NCBI GenBank assembly: GCA_947650365.1
Contig: OX393553.1
Span: forward strand, 39,590,449 to 39,654,448
DNA: 64,000 bases
Direction of reading: 5' to 3'
Source: Chamaelirium japonicum
Taxonomy: Eukaryota > Streptophyta > Magnoliopsida > Liliales > Melanthiaceae
Shown: positions 1 through 12,359 of the stretch, in pieces
How positions within the stretch are numbered: the first letter of the stretch is position 1
How the letters are laid out: every line of letters starts with the position of its first letter
The notes under the pieces: model-generated
Seen by the model: the letters and a program-made list of their open reading frames with translations, nothing else
What the model was told of the DNA's origin: nothing
The model's database searches: none
Position numbers and translations under genes: made by a program

Positions 1-302
1 ATTAACAAGAACAAAAGCAAGCATGATATTAAGAGATATATCATAATATCTATGATTTTAGCAGAATCCAAACCATAAATTCAAGATTACGATGAGTACC
101 AACAATAGAATAGCAACTATACAAGTTCTAGCGCTTAGGCCAGCCTAGGCGGCCGCCTAGACCCGCCTTGGCCTACCTGGGCCCACCTAAGCGGCCACTT
201 AGCCCCGCCTAGCAGCCCGGGTCGTTTTTCTGCACCACCTAGGGGCTAGGCTGGGCAGTGGGGACCTTCTAGCGCCTAGGCGCCGACTTTTTAGAGCACT
301 TG
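1..302 (-). mobile_element. hAT-like non-autonomous element, CCTAGGCGG family, cut by window edge
   Basis: A GC-rich tract packed with CCTAGGCGG-type motifs (about 130-290) ends at CTTTTTAGAGCACTTG. Read on the minus strand the end is CAAGTGCTCTAAAAAG, which matches the terminus of the complete copy at 37507-38034. The AT-rich tract at 1-125 is the reverse complement of that copy's interior (shared block TTGCTTTTGTTCTTGTTAAT). This is therefore the same family in opposite orientation, with the other end outside the window, so no target duplication can be tested. No coding capacity is seen. Confidence 0.75.
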
Positions 303-732
303 AATCATTTCAATTTTTAATAAATGATCATTTTACCATTTCTGTTCTAGTGTTCTCATACTAGGATTAAAATAAACATCTTAATTTCAGTTCATGAACT
401 TTAAGATGATTTGCATCTAATTAGTCAGGAATATTTAGAGTTTTCACTCTAATGCGTAGTAGAGAAAATGAAGAAGACAACCAATCCATTACCTAAACCT
501 CATAAAGTTTTAAAATCACCACCAAAATCTTTACGAATCTGACATAAGAGACTCAAAACAAAGGACTTTCAACCTGTAACCAAATAAGTGACTGAATACA
601 TTGGGCTAGATCTCTGCGCTGTGCCACTACTCTTTGCAATTTCACAAAATTCTCCATCAAAATCCGAAATCATGTATAATTTAAAGAGAAGCAAAATAAA
701 TCACAAAAGAGGAGGAAAGAGAGGGGGATCAC
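303..732. other. AT-rich stretch, probable first intron of the 733-975 gene
   Basis: No further exon of the flanking gene was found here on the minus strand. The stretch lies between the proposed donor at 732 and the edge-truncated transposon. Nothing else is recognised. Confidence 0.35.
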
Positions 733-975
733 ATCAGGGGGGCAGTCATCCGAGAGGGCGGGTGTTTGGGAGAGGGCCTGTAGGAGGGCGTGGTTCTCGT
801 CGAGGAGGCTCCTGAGGCGGATGTTCTCGGACTGCAGATGGGCCGTCTCCTTCTCCTCCTCGGCGGCTATCATCCGCTCGCGGCGGTGCTCCAGGGCGTT
901 CCACGCCACATCCGCCATCTCGATCACCGTCCCCACCACCTCCAGCGGGATCCCGTGCCCTACGTGCGCTACCAT
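733..975 (-). CDS. First coding exon of an unrecognised plant coiled-coil protein (partial gene)
   Basis: An 81-codon exon begins MVAHVGHGIPLEVVGTV and ends SDDCPPD. It is followed by GTGATC, a usable donor after a complete Asp codon. Continuing past this point reads into Ser/Leu/Phe-rich sequence that looks intronic. Residues about 25-70 are rich in Glu, Arg and Leu with heptad-like spacing (HRRERMIAAEEEKE, then SENIRLRSLLDENHALLQ), so a coiled coil is likely. The start is supported by upstream sequence that looks like a plant 5' leader, with a GA run on this strand and a CTAGGGTTCTC block. GC content is far above the flanks, as expected of a host first exon. I have the impression of a conserved plant protein of unknown function but cannot name it. 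The remaining exons are not visible in 1-732 and probably lie beyond the left edge. Confidence 0.6.
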
Positions 976-978
976 CCC

Positions 979-1003
979 TCCTCTCTCTCTCTCTCTCTCT
1001 CTC
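979..1003. repeat. (CT)n microsatellite in the 5' leader region of the 733-975 gene
   Basis: About 12 CT units lie immediately upstream of the proposed start codon at 975; on the gene's strand this is a GA run. Pyrimidine/purine runs are common in plant core promoters and 5' leaders. Confidence 0.9.
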
Positions 1004-1490
1004 GAATTCGAAGGGCAAAGAGAACCCTAGCGGTCCTTGCCTTCTTCCAATCGACCGACGAGCATATGGAAAACGGCGGCGTACGGACTACGGAGGGACG
1101 GTCCAAAGACTCCAAACGGAGGTGGAGACGCCACCTGGGATAACTTTCAGCACATCCTGCGTACCATACATAGCAGAGACACGGGGTAGCGGGCCCCACG
1201 CACATGGTGGCGTTGGGTGCCCTGCACTCAGAGCGTGCTGATAGGCTCTGAGGAAGTAGGTCCCGCGGTTGTATCGCACGTAGGTCGTGCTGAAAATTTT
1301 TCCCACTAGGGGCATAACGCCAACTGTCACTTTTTTACAAATCAACCCCTAATATATTCTCTATTTATTTATAAACCGCTATCAAAATAATATTTACATA
1401 TAAACCCATCAATTCATTCAAACATTATATATTGACTCATGCAATTAGCTGACATCCAAAACGAGCAAATATTTTCGATTTCATCCTCAA
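1004..1490. promoter_or_regulatory. Probable upstream/promoter region of the 733-975 gene
   Basis: This is GC-rich near the gene (1020-1300) and AT-rich beyond. It carries a CTAGGGTTCTC-like block just upstream of the GA run on the minus strand, typical of plant leaders. No clear TATA box was assigned. The function is inferred from position only. Confidence 0.3.
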
Positions 1491-1756
1491 TAGGGGGTGG
1501 CAGCAGTGTGGTTTAAAACCCAAAATCGCGATAAACCGTACAACATGGTGCGGTTTTGGTTTACCAAAATATAAAATTATAGCGGTGCGGTTTCAATTTT
1601 ATCCAAAATCGCATAAAACTATACTGTTTAGGCCATTATAATGATAAACCATGAAGCACCGCACTGCATAGTGCGATTTTAGTTTTATATAATGATAAAC
1701 CTTTGCGGTTTCAATTTTGCCCAAAACCGATCGAAATCGCACCGTTGCCATCCCTA
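1491..1756. mobile_element. Small hAT-type MITE (266 bp)
   Basis: The left end TAGGGGGTGGCAGCAGTG pairs with the inverted right end, TAGGGATGGCAACGGTG on the minus strand, the terminal motif of many plant hAT elements. Flanks ATCCTCAA (1483-1490) and ATCCTTAA (1757-1764) form an 8-bp duplication with one mismatch, the hAT length. The interior repeats GCGGTTT and AAATCG motifs and has no coding capacity. Confidence 0.8.
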
Positions 1757-1764
1757 ATCCTTAA

Positions 1765-2155
1765 TATTTGTCCTAAACTCTATAAATGCCCCTCCAATGT
1801 GAGAATTCTTCGGATTAGGTCCAAGTTAAATTCGGGTTATATTTTATTTGTTTTGGGTTAAGCCCATGTTCAATAAAGATAAGTCAATTGAAGTAATTAA
1901 AATCATGGGTAAATCGATTATTTTCCTTTTAGATTAATGAAATAACAATCGAGTAAAGGACTATTTTGAAAATACTCCTTCATTTTGGATGCCAACTAAT
2001 TATAGGGGTCGATAGTAAATGTTGGATGATTTTAGGGCTTTAAATATAAAAATTGACTTCATAAGGGTTTATTTGTAAATAGAGAAAATTAAAGGGGTAG
2101 ATTTAAAAAAAACTTTTTTTAATGAAAAATGAGTTACATCCATTAAAGCCCGTGG
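1765..2155. other. AT-rich intergenic sequence
   Basis: No gene, repeat boundary or recognisable element was seen between the hAT MITE and the copia LTR. Confidence 0.4.
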
Positions 2156-2322
2156 TGTTGTAAGATGAGAGGAAGAGATAACTACAAATTGTACCTCCAC
2201 CCTTGGGGTCGTATATTATTTGTAGGGTGAATAAACTTAGGGTCCAAGTAACCATAGGAAACTTTAATTCCATGAGGAAGATCAGACGATGGATAGCCAC
2301 ACGATCTATCGATCTTATAACA
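2156..2322 (-). mobile_element. 3' LTR of a degenerate Ty1/copia retrotransposon (167 bp)
   Basis: This sequence starts TGTTGTAAGAT and ends ATCTTATAACA, giving TG...CA ends with a short inverted repeat. On the minus strand it is directly preceded by the purine run AAGGGGGAG (complement of 2323-2331), a classic polypurine tract. A second copy of exactly the same length, also followed by the purine tract, lies at 18661-18827. Copia reverse transcriptase fragments sit upstream on the same strand. Confidence 0.85.
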
Positions 2323-3037
2323 CTCCCCCTTGAATGTCTACTAATTATAATGTTCTTCAGGAATAATGGTGAACGCGCATCATATTGTATTGTTAAAATC
2401 TTTTGGTAAGAAAACCTAGTGGAAAAAAATCAATCCAATAAGAAAAAAGAGTACAATACGCTTAGCATACTTCATGATGCATGACATACTTCAGGATGCT
2501 TGACATACTTCAGGATGTCAACATAAAACTACACTCCACCTTATTACATTGTTCAAATAAAGAAAAACTCTCACTGTTAATTACATCACTTAATAATACG
2601 TTTGATGACCTTCGAAGTCTAATGTTGTGCACCAACTTTGGAATGTTGACTTTAGTAGTGACTTGGTGAAGAGGTCTGTAGGGTTGCCGCTGGATCGAAC
2701 TTGCTCCACTTTGATTTCTTGCTAGCTTCGTGCAATGCCAAAATTTCTAAATGATTTGAGGAGGTAGCGACTAAAGTTTGTTTCGTAGAATACCAAGATA
2801 TAGTTGTATTACTATTTACAAAAACATACTATGTTTGTAAACAACCCTTATGTGGGTCAGAAAAAATAGCCTGAATCTGCATTTCTAATCAGGTCAGTTT
2901 GATGATAAGAATAAGATAGTTTCTAGTCAATATTAACACGAAAATATTTAAATATATGTTTAATTTCATTTCAGTGTCTACGAGTAGGTGCAGAACTATA
3001 TTTAGCAAGTATGTTTACAGAAAATGCTATGTCATAT

Positions 3038-3918
3038 CTAATATATTGTACTAAGTATAGTTATGCCCAAATGACATTTAACTATGGCCGGTACAGCAAG
3101 ACCAAATATATCTTTGTTTTCTTCTCTTGGTCTAAATAGATCTCTTCCAACATCCAAAGACCAAACAACCATAAGTGTACTTAATGAATGATTTTTATCT
3201 ATACTAAATCTCTTCAAGAGCTTCTCAATATAATTGGATTGATGAACCAAAATTTCACTCTTCATATACTCGATCTGCAAGCTAAGACAAAACTTAGTTT
3301 TTAACTATGTCTTTTATTTTAAATTCCTTTATCAAATAGTTAGCAGTTTTTTTGAGCTCTTCCAGGGTCCCGATTATATTAATGTCAACATACACTGCAA
3401 CTATGATAAATCTATTCGGGGATTTCTTTATAAAGACACAAGGACATACATGATTGTTTTTATAACATTCTCTAGACAGATATTCACTCAGATGGTTGCA
3501 CCACAGTCTTCTATACTGTTTTAACCCATACAACGCATATCTTAATATAATTAAGTGTGTGCTTCTGGACTTTGCTTCTAGCAACTTAAATCCTTCAAGG
3601 ATCTTCATATAGATTTCAGTGTCTAGTTCTCCGTATGTAATTATTATATCCATTAACCTCATGTAGAGCTTTTCAGATATTGTTAAGCTAATTAGATGAA
3701 CGTTATTGCATCTATTACCGAAGAATATATTTTCTCATAATCGATCCCAGGTTTCTACGAGAAACCTTATGCACAAGACATGTTTTATATATTTGAATTT
3801 TACCGTTTCTATTCCTCTTCCGGAGAAACACCCATCTAAAACCTATTGGGTTTATTTTGGATGATGCTTTTACTATAGTTCCAAATACGCTATATTTTTT
3901 AAGGGAATTCAGTTCCAC
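3038..3918 (-). pseudogene. Copia reverse transcriptase remnant
   Basis: Three consecutive minus-strand frames, separated by frameshifts and stops, cover the RT domain. The first (3918-3715) has GFRWVFLRKRNRNGKIQIYK, the typical copia entry into RT. The second (3662-3294) has ALYGLKQYRRLW (copia consensus YGLKQxxRxW) and FIIVAVYVDINIIGT, where the usual YVDD catalytic motif is degraded to YVDI. The third (3280-3038) has ILVHQSNYIEKLLKRFSIDK, the conserved block after RT. Loss of the second catalytic Asp and the interrupted frame show that it is inactive. Confidence 0.92.
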
Positions 3919-5099
3919 TTGAATAACAACTTTTCATTTTGGTCAATTATTTATTTATCGATATTTATGGATATTATTTGGTTCATTATCACCATTAATA
4001 TCATTATCCTTTGTTATTCAGTAGCTACTATATATGTAAATACGTCATCGATAACTATTTTCTTTCGGTCCCAAATTTCTTCTGAATATAATTAGAATAT
4101 TGATATCTTATCATTGTTCGGTACCGGTATCATTTTCCCAGTCACTTCAAGTACCTGGGTCATAATCTTGTCCAAAGCGTTATATATGGTTTCAGGAAAA
4201 TTAAACCTTTAATTCACAGTCACTTTAAGGATCTAGGGTATAATCTCGACCGGAGCATTGTGCATCACCTCTTCTAGAGGCACTACTTTTGAAGCTTTCG
4301 TAGGGTATGATTTTTTATTTAACTTCCTCTTCTAGAGAGCTAAATCTTTGGAACCTATAGGTCCACCACACTTCTAGTATAGAGTGGACTTATTTACTGT
4401 CTTGTTTTCCTTCGGGGATCCTAATTCGAGCAAGCGCATTCATAGCTGGCACATATGACAGTTGTCACTTTAGCTACATGATTAAATACATCAAGTAATT
4501 GGTTTATAATTTTCTATAGATGTATAATTTATTTTACTTTGTATTCATATTGGGCAGTCCTAGGGTATAAATAAGACATAATTGAAGTATTCTATGATAA
4601 TTTATGCATTCTTCTAGAACATCTGTGTTCTTATCTCTCCCTAACGGTGAGAATTCTAATGCATTAAAGTGACAATCCGTAAACCTTGCAAAAAACAGAT
4701 TACCAATTAAAGGGTTTTAGATATTTAATTACATATGGTGACTCGATGAAAACTGATTTAAATACCTAATCTTCGTTGAAGATCCATTTTGGTTCTCTTT
4801 GGTGGCGGGATAAGAATTTGTACCGTATAGCCAAAATTTTATAAAAACAAGATATTATGTTGTTTTTCCAATACTAATTGAGTAGAAAAAGTTTTATAGT
4901 AAGTTGTGGGTCTGAGCTGAATAAGCATTACAGTATGCAGTATAGTGTGTTCCCATCTAGATTGCATTAAGAGTTGCCTAGCTACCAGCTAAAGGCGTTT
5001 AATAAAAGACTATGCTAAACTATTTTGGGTATGAATATGGTAAACATAATATTCTATATCAATTTCTATTGATGAACAGAAATTATCAAAGGTTTAAGA

Positions 5100-5340
5100 A
5101 GATAAAATCATCTACATTATCAAATCTAATAGATTATATAGGATGGTCTGAAGAATGGGCTCTAAGCTTAATAATCTGGGTAAGGAATCTACCAAAAGAT
5201 AAGTTTTTGTGGATAAAAGACAGACATGTGACCACCTAGTCGAGGCATCTAAAAATATCATATAGTATCTAAAAGGTTTACTAAAGAGGTGTATAGGTCC
5301 ATAAATGTCACCTTATATCTTATGAAGGAAAAAGTGATAT
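5100..5340 (-). pseudogene. Copia integrase core remnant
   Basis: On the minus strand, DIYGPIH is followed by FRYYMIFLDASTRWSHVCLL (around 5265-5198), closely resembling the copia integrase block around the first catalytic Asp (D-x-G-P, then FLDDxSR). Frame breaks occur before and after it. Plus-strand reading frames in this interval are shadows. Confidence 0.8.
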
Positions 5341-6020
5341 TTTAGAGATTATCCTTAAAGGATGGCCAATAGAGTTTTCTATGATCCTCTTAAGCATAAA
5401 GGGTCCAGGATGATCAAGTCGGTCTTGCTAAAGGTTTATGGCTACAGGTTCTTTAAGCTTCTAGATTACCAAAGACTTCTCACTGGCAATGAGCTTTTGG
5501 CTCCTAATTGCACGAGATTCGATTATCTCAATACGAGTTTAATATATCCCTATTAAGAGGGTGGAGAATTTTTTCTAATGTGAAGTTCAGGTTTCTAACT
5601 CTAAATACGATGTAGAAATATTCCTTATTTACTTCGTTTTGTGTTTTGATATGGTATCAATTCATACAAATGTCACCAAAGCATTTTGGATAAATAAATG
5701 GGTACCATTTGGTAACACAAGATTAACTCTTCAAGAGCCTTTTATAATTTGTATAGGTCTAGCTATAGTTAACATATTATAAGGGTTAAAATCATTTCCT
5801 AAAAGAAATATTATCTAAAACAAGTGTAAACTATATTACTCGTTTTCTGAATAATATTGCATAAAAAATTTAAATAGAAATCATTATACTGAAGAACATA
5901 AAATATCTAACTGACTAAAAATAGCAACTATACTAAATCTAAGGCTATATCATCTAGACCTTTATTATTTTGTTGTCAGGTCCATCATCGTTTTTTTTGT
6001 AGAATTCCAAGGGTTTTTAA

Positions 6021-6300
6021 CTAGGTGCAATCAGGAATATCATCTATGTTATTAAAATCGCCCGTCATGTTTGCCTTCATGGCCTTTTGGGAACTCTGGT
6101 ACTGTTCCACATTTTCTTTCAATGCACGACAGGTGCATGACCAATGACCTACGCCTTCACACCAGTAGCAAGTTTCTTGTGGTATGCTTGTAGGCGATGG
6201 ATTTTCTATAGGAGGAGCATGCCACATCAAACTTTTGCTTTCTTAAAATTTATAGTGTTTTGTGGATTATGCCCACCTCTTTCAGGGTGATTATATTTTT
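6021..6300 (-). pseudogene. Copia gag zinc-knuckle remnant
   Basis: The minus-strand frame carries CYWCEGVGHWSCTC, a CX2CX4HX4C zinc knuckle of retrotransposon gag, followed by a VEQYQSSQK block typical of the segment after the knuckle in copia gag. Upstream on the same strand (about 6360-6240) are further gag-like but frameshifted residues. Confidence 0.85.
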
Positions 6301-6330
6301 TTTGATCATTGTAGCTACCTCTTCTAGGGG

Positions 6331-7960
6331 TAGCTATCTTTTCCATGATTACCAACTCTTCATGAGTAGTTATGATTGTCTCCTCTTCCAAGGGTGGCTG
6401 TCGGCACTATAGCGAGTCGCCTTCGGCGGCAACACACTTATCGGTACTGCAGCGGGCCGCCTTCGACGGTAACACACCTGAACGCTTTCGGGAACAAAAC
6501 ACTTTCAACGATAACACCAGCATTCATAGGGACACCCATTTCCTCTCCCGTGCTGATTGGCACGAAGCGGGCGGCTTCAGCGTGACCAACTCCCCCTCCC
6601 CTATAATCGATCAATCACAGCTGTCTCTGTTCAAACGGATTCCACGAGATCGACCCGATGGTTTAGGGCGGCCAAAATTTCAGCAGACGGTTTGATACGA
6701 ACAACGATCATAGGATGAACAGTAAGGTCTAGTGCAGTTTCAATGGGCCGGGATTTTAGAGGTTTAGTGCAGTTTAAATGGGTTGAGATTTTAAACCAAT
6801 GAGAGATCGTGCATTGATCTTTGAACGAATGGTTATATCAATTTGGTTCAATTTTGTCCAGCCAGCTTGTTCTAGTAAGCTTTTTTGTTCTGTTTTGTCT
6901 TATCAACACAAAACCGACGTCCCTTGTTATATAGATTATTTTCTTCTTCTACAACTAAGAGGATAAAGATAAGATCAACAAATTTTAAGAAGTTGCGCTC
7001 ATGATACTACTGCTGGCAGAAGCACGTTTGTAGCGTGGAAAGTAGACCTTGTATTGTCAATCATTTGACTGTCATTGACAGGTTCTCCTAATAATTTGAG
7101 GCATATTGTGACACTGAATATCGATGAGTTCTATTCTGATATTGATTTGTAATATTGGTATAACAAATTCATCCATCCATTTTTGGTCATTGGAAGAATC
7201 ATCATCCTCTAGTAGTCAGGTCTTTCATGGACTTTTATAGGGCCAGGGGGTCTCAGTAAGGTATTTATTTTGATGTCTGGATTGGGGTCTACCATGGTAA
7301 GGTATTTTGATGTCCGGATGGAGGTCTACCTCAGTAAGGTATTTATTTTAATAGGACCATGTTGTTGTCCTATCTTTCTCTTCAAGAGAGAGCTTGTTTC
7401 CATTCTTGATTGCACTCCTCAATTTCTTTGATTCCAAATACAGAGTGACATCTATACGCCAGGTTAGATAGTTCTTGCTACTGACTTCAAGGGCTCAAAA
7501 TTCTAATTTGGATTGGTTAAACATTTAGGGGCATAAGAGGGAAGACATAATTGGATTCTACTTATTGAATGGTCAATAGAATGATAAAGACTACCAGATA
7601 CTAAAATCATATATGCTATATGAATACTGGTTCTCTACACAGTAAAAAATTAGTCTTAAAAATATCTGTAACCATATTGTACTGTCTCGACTGACTAGGG
7701 TCGAGCTCACACAAGGCTATTGATGTAGCCACTAGATTATGTTGGTATTGACAATAGTGAAAATTATTGTTATCTAACCAAAATAAGATTAATTCATACT
7801 ATCAAACGAAATACAAGATAAATGTAATATATATATTTTGAATTATGAAGCAGGATATGTTTAATAAATAAACTCACATTAACAAATTGAATTAAGAAAT
7901 ATATCTACCAACTTTATGTTCGTAAGTAGTGATAAGATGTAAGATAGATAGAGTTTGCAA
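6331..7960. other. Intergenic sequence with small tandem duplications
   Basis: A GC-rich block at about 6400-6480 holds two diverged copies of a roughly 40-bp unit (TCGGCACTATAGCGAG / TCGGTACTGCAGCGGG). At 7240-7355 a GTAAGGTATTTATTTTGATG-type unit repeats two to three times. No gene is recognised. The far 5' part of the copia element may extend into this region. Confidence 0.45.
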
Positions 7961-8220
7961 AATCGAACTATATTGATGCGTCCGAAACGGTCCAAATAGC
8001 CAAGATCTATACTTGGATCATCTAGATCCGGTTCACGATCACATAATTAAAACCAATGATCGAGATTAAACATGCATTAAATAATTTAAATTTATAAAAT
8101 CAGACTGTACTGATTCATTTGGAACGGTCCAAATAGTCGGGATCCATACTTGGATCGATCAGATCAAGCCTTGATCGAACCCATAATCACAATATCAAAA
8201 TGGACAGTCCAGATAAAAAA
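7960..8220. repeat. Two-unit tandem duplication, period about 135 bp
   Basis: The block around GAAACGGTCCAAATAGCCAA, then ATACTTGGATCATC (from about 7985), recurs as GGAACGGTCCAAATAGTCGG, then ATACTTGGATCGATC (from about 8122). Each is preceded by a similar AAATC(G/A)(A/G)ACT block. No coding sequence. Confidence 0.7.
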
Positions 8221-8229
8221 CATATTAAA

Positions 8230-8485
8230 TAAACAGTAGATTAGGGCTCAAAACAGATTGGGTCTGGATTTGGGTCTGCCTGAGCCTGGGCTTAGGTCTG
8301 GTCTGGGCCTGGCCTAGGCTCGGGCCAGATTTGATCTGGTTTGGGTTCGGGTCTGTAAATCCAAACCGGGTTCTGATTAGCCACATAAGTGGCTGCAATC
8401 GGGTTTGTCAAAGTCAGGTCGGGTTTGTTGCTAAAGTGACAGACAGGGTTGGTTGGGCTGAAGTTGGGTTCGAAACCCAAAAACC
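8230..8485. repeat. GGGTCTGG/GGTTTGG-rich low-complexity tract
   Basis: This tract has short G/T-rich motifs (GGGTCTGG, GGGTTCGGGT, GGTCGGGTTTG) repeated irregularly, like the interior of non-autonomous hAT-type elements. No paired ends or target duplication were confirmed. Confidence 0.4.
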
Positions 8486-8499
8486 AAAAGATAAACAAT

Positions 8500-8980
8500 G
8501 TTTATCTTCTCCGTTTAAATCAGAATCTTCTCCATTCTGATATCCTTAACCGTCGTCGTCGGTAGCTGCTCGAGTGTGCCGCCCGCAGCCGCTCGTGCTC
8601 GCAGGTCACTATCGTGTGATGCCTACGCGCGCAGCCCACCGACAATACCCTACACAGCTAAGGTATGGAGCTCGTGATCGCCGCTTACACGTACAGAACC
8701 GTTAGGAGTGCGCAGGTTGCTGGTCTCTACCTTCAGGCGCGCTTGATGCCACTCACGGGAGGAGGCCTCGCCAGACACCAATGCTGCTCATGTAGGCACG
8801 CCACTACTACTGGTTGCACAGCCCGCTGTCGCGCCACTACGTACGCGCAGATGTTATCGCCGAGCGCGCAGACCACCACCGATTCGTACGCAAAGCCCGT
8901 CGCCGGTCATGTGTGCAGGTGCTGCCCCCGGTCGCGTAGCTCGCCGCCTGTTAGTGCGCACAGGTGTTGCCGCTGATTGT
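8500..8980. other. GC-rich stretch without a recognised product
   Basis: The open frames here are Ala/Arg/Cys-rich and low complexity, with no domain, splice structure or homology that I recognise. It may belong to a transposable element. Confidence 0.35.
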
Positions 8981-10061
8981 GTCACGCCCCGGATTTTCCT
9001 CAGCCGCCAAAGACCCAGTGTGAGATTTCACTGCCAATTTTTTTGAAAGAAAAGAGAAAGAAAAGAGTTTTTAGTTTGTTCTGCCATGCTCGAACCCATC
9101 TAGTGCCTGAAGACACCAAAACACCCATCCTCGGAAGGAAGATAGAAAAATCATTTTGTGAAAGAGAAGGATTGCTCGACTATTAGAGTACATCACTCTT
9201 GGAAGAAGGGAGACAACTCATGAAACTCTTCTAAGAGTTTGCACTCATATGAGCATGAGACTTGAGCTCAGAAGGTGAATCATTCCTCAAGTCACTCTGA
9301 ATTAGCCTTAAGAGGCTCTCCACACTTATTTATTTTATAATTAAGATTAACAGAAGCAGTTGGTATCCCGAGCCAGAATAACAGACCATCAGAAACAAAC
9401 TTCTATATATTAACCAATGATCTTTACATTTTATCTTTGGAATATATTACAACATCTTATTGATCTAAATAAGAGCATCATTGAATCTAAAGTTTCTGCT
9501 CCAGCTCTAGCGCTCCTCAGCAGCTCCACAACTGCTCCATAGCTCCTATCTCCAGCTACTTCATCAGCTATAAAAGTCCATCAAGTCTACGAACTCAACT
9601 TCTTTTTATACCTGGGTTTGTGCCAAATAAAGAAAACACGCACAAACCTAAGTGTCTCAGTGAGCCACGCTAATATCTATTAAAAGAAACTAATAAAAAG
9701 TATTTATGGTGCTTTAATCGATGTCATCACCTATTGTTTAACCTACTCAAATCATTCCTCTTTAGCACAGAATCTCGAGTTGTATTATACCTCTAGTAAC
9801 TTCTTGACATAATCACTATCGCTTTCGACTAACATCAATTCTCAATCATATTTCAATTAGCATCATACCTCTATTACTTCAAACGTTATAAGAATATCAT
9901 TTATTCAAATAATATCGAATCTCATGAAATATCATATCTCGAAGAATATCGAGTTTTGACCTATCATAAGACCTTATTAGTGATGCTAACACTGTCACAC
10001 TCATCATGATCTAGCATATGCTTTTACAATTAAATCCTATCAAAGAATCATTATGATAACA

Positions 10062-10670
10062 TTATCCACTAGTCTTAGGGTACTCAGAAGGGACCACTAA
10101 AACCAAAAACTCCTAACGATAAGTTAGATTATTGTACAAGTCTACACACTAACCAAACCGGTTTGGTGCCTTCATGCCTAATCTCAACTCTGCGTCATAG
10201 ACGACCTTACCAGTTAAACAACATCTTGATGTTTTTGTTTTCCCTAATCTAGGGCTAGAACAATAACTCCAACAATTATTCTAGGGTGCTAATACCATAA
10301 CTCAAACAACTAGTTTAGGGTATTCAAAAGAGTCCATCAACAACACCAACTATACATGTCCGGTGTACCTAAGTCAATCTCAACTCTACGTCCGATATTA
10401 CTAGTTAGATGATGATTATGATATTTCTGTTTTTCCTAATCTATGGCTAAAATAATAACTTTAATAGCTAATTTACGGCTAATACCATAACTTAAACAAC
10501 TAGTTTAGAGTACTCAGTGGCCATCTCAACTAGAGGCTATGCATGCCACTACACCAACCAAATCGGTCCAGTGTCTAAATATCCAATCTCAACTCTGCGC
10601 CCTAGGTGACCTTACGAGTTAGACGACATTCATGTGTCTCTATTTTTCCTAAACTAGGGCTCGGTCCTCG
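10062..10670. repeat. Three degenerate tandem units, period about 200-240 bp
   Basis: Each unit carries CTAGT(C/T)TTAG(G/A)GTACTC or a close variant, then CACCAAC-type sequence, then AATCTCAACTCTGCG, and ends in a TTTTCCTAATCTAGGGCT-like block. Starts are near 10062, 10308 and 10499. Confidence 0.65.
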
Positions 10671-11228
10671 AACACATATTTAAGTGTCTGAGGTGGCCAA
10701 TATGGAGACTAGAGAATAATCCTATCTCCATACCGTTGTATGAGCCTAAACTCAATTCATTCCTAGTTTTATGTGGTAAGTTCTATCCTCGCATACGGCG
10801 ATGGGATCACTAACTGTGTGCGATATAGGTTTACACCCATCAACACACGGCCATCACCTCGCTTTCCACATGCTTGGTTAGAACATACTATGTTACAAAA
10901 CAACTCATATCCTACTAGCCAAGTCAGACTCCAAACAAACACCAAACCGAGGGTCTGATCATCCACCGTGGCATAGTCACTCAAGACGAATTCAATCATA
11001 CATATAATACAATACTATAAATATTTCTCGTATAATACAGCATTACCTTTGGTAGATAAATAACGAGTCCTCCCAATAAAATCTAGACAAGAGATATACC
11101 CCTAACTACGTCAGGTACTGCACTAACCACCTTAAGTAATTTATCTCTTATCAAATATTCATTCTACTCTTAATATACTTACGTGATCATGCAATACATC
11201 TCCAATCACTCTCCTACATTACCTGTGT

Positions 11229-11560
11229 GACTATGCATCGCCGTCAGTGAGCAGGAAAAATATCTCCCCAACCAAACAAGAACATGGGATATGACTCCTA
11301 CAGCACGATAGAGGTACAATCGTCACACGAGGTGTTTCCTATTCCATTTGTACTGTCCAACTGTCCTAAGTTTTCTGTATAACCGTGTATCGTCGTCAGT
11401 GAGCAAGAGAAGTATCCCCCCCAACCAAACAAGAATAGGGAACACGACTCCTACAGCATGATAATGGTACAACAGTCATGCAAGGTTTTTCCTAAACTAT
11501 TTATAATTCTGTTTATCCTAACGTAACAATGACATAATGTATCGCTCATATTGAATGGGC
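11229..11560. repeat. Tandem duplication, period about 165 bp
   Basis: CATCGCCGTCAGTGAGCAGG, then CCCCAACCAAACAAGAA and ACTCCTACAGCACGATA, recurs from about 11390 with a few substitutions. A third, diverged copy of its edge may follow. Confidence 0.75.
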
Positions 11561-12359
11561 GACACGATATTCTTTAACCAAAACATGGTAGAGGATGCAT
11601 GCTCTATACACTGTAGATATGCCTTAATTCTAACTTTATATTCTAAAAGAAAAGTCCTTAAGATGATACACACCACTAGTTTAGGGTACTTGCAAAGGAC
11701 CAGCACCATCCAAAAGACTCGTCTCTGCCCAAAGGGCCACGACGACCTCCAAAGTCAAATGCACTAAACGTGCAAGTTCAAATATAACCAAGTCTACCCG
11801 CACGACTACGTAGTAAGCGACATAGTGAGTTAGACTTAACTGGGGTCACTGCTTCTCGCGAAACTAAGGCTAATAATTGGATCATCTATATAGGTGTACT
11901 GGGAGGTCTAAACGATAATTAGAAACTAATCCTAACTTTAGTGAACTTGGAAGAGCTCAAGGGTTAGCTCAATATAAACAAGAAAAATGGGCAAAACTTC
12001 CACCCCCCTTTCTAGCATATTGAAATGTTCCTTAGCCCGAAAGTCGCTCCTCGACTGTGGTCAAGTTACATTTATCCTTAGAAACTACAAGGTGTCATAT
12101 ACTTCAAAAAGTGTGGGATATCGACTTTAGATAGGCCGAGGACTCAACTCAACAGAAGGTAAAAAAAGGGCAATGCTTTCACTCTCTTTCCTAGATATTG
12201 AAGCGGTCCCTGGCTCAAAGGTCGATCATCGACTATGGCAAACCACACATGTTCTTAGAATCAATAGTGTTATCCTTATGTTAAGGTTACATAGTGGGTT
12301 CAACCATCACAAGCGACGATATGACTACCCACTCTAACGTCTACCAAACCGTCAACTAT

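Larger units (their letters stand above)
2323..6330 (-). mobile_element. Internal region of a decayed Ty1/copia retrotransposon
   Basis: Read on the minus strand, the order is gag (about 6230-6021), integrase (about 5340-5100), reverse transcriptase (3918-3038), polypurine tract and 3' LTR, which is the Ty1/copia order (integrase before RT). All frames are broken. The 5' LTR and primer binding site were not found; a matching 167-bp sequence is not visible up to about 8 kb, so the 5' end is probably deleted or too diverged. The AT-rich stretches between the fragments show no separate gene. Confidence 0.85.

Noticed and set aside
5012-5556. Plus-strand frames of 75 and 64 codons
   Set aside because: They are shadows of the minus-strand copia integrase remnant.
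7000-7020. Copia primer binding site complement near CTCATGATACTA
   Set aside because: It only loosely resembles the complement of an initiator-tRNA site and no LTR adjoins it.
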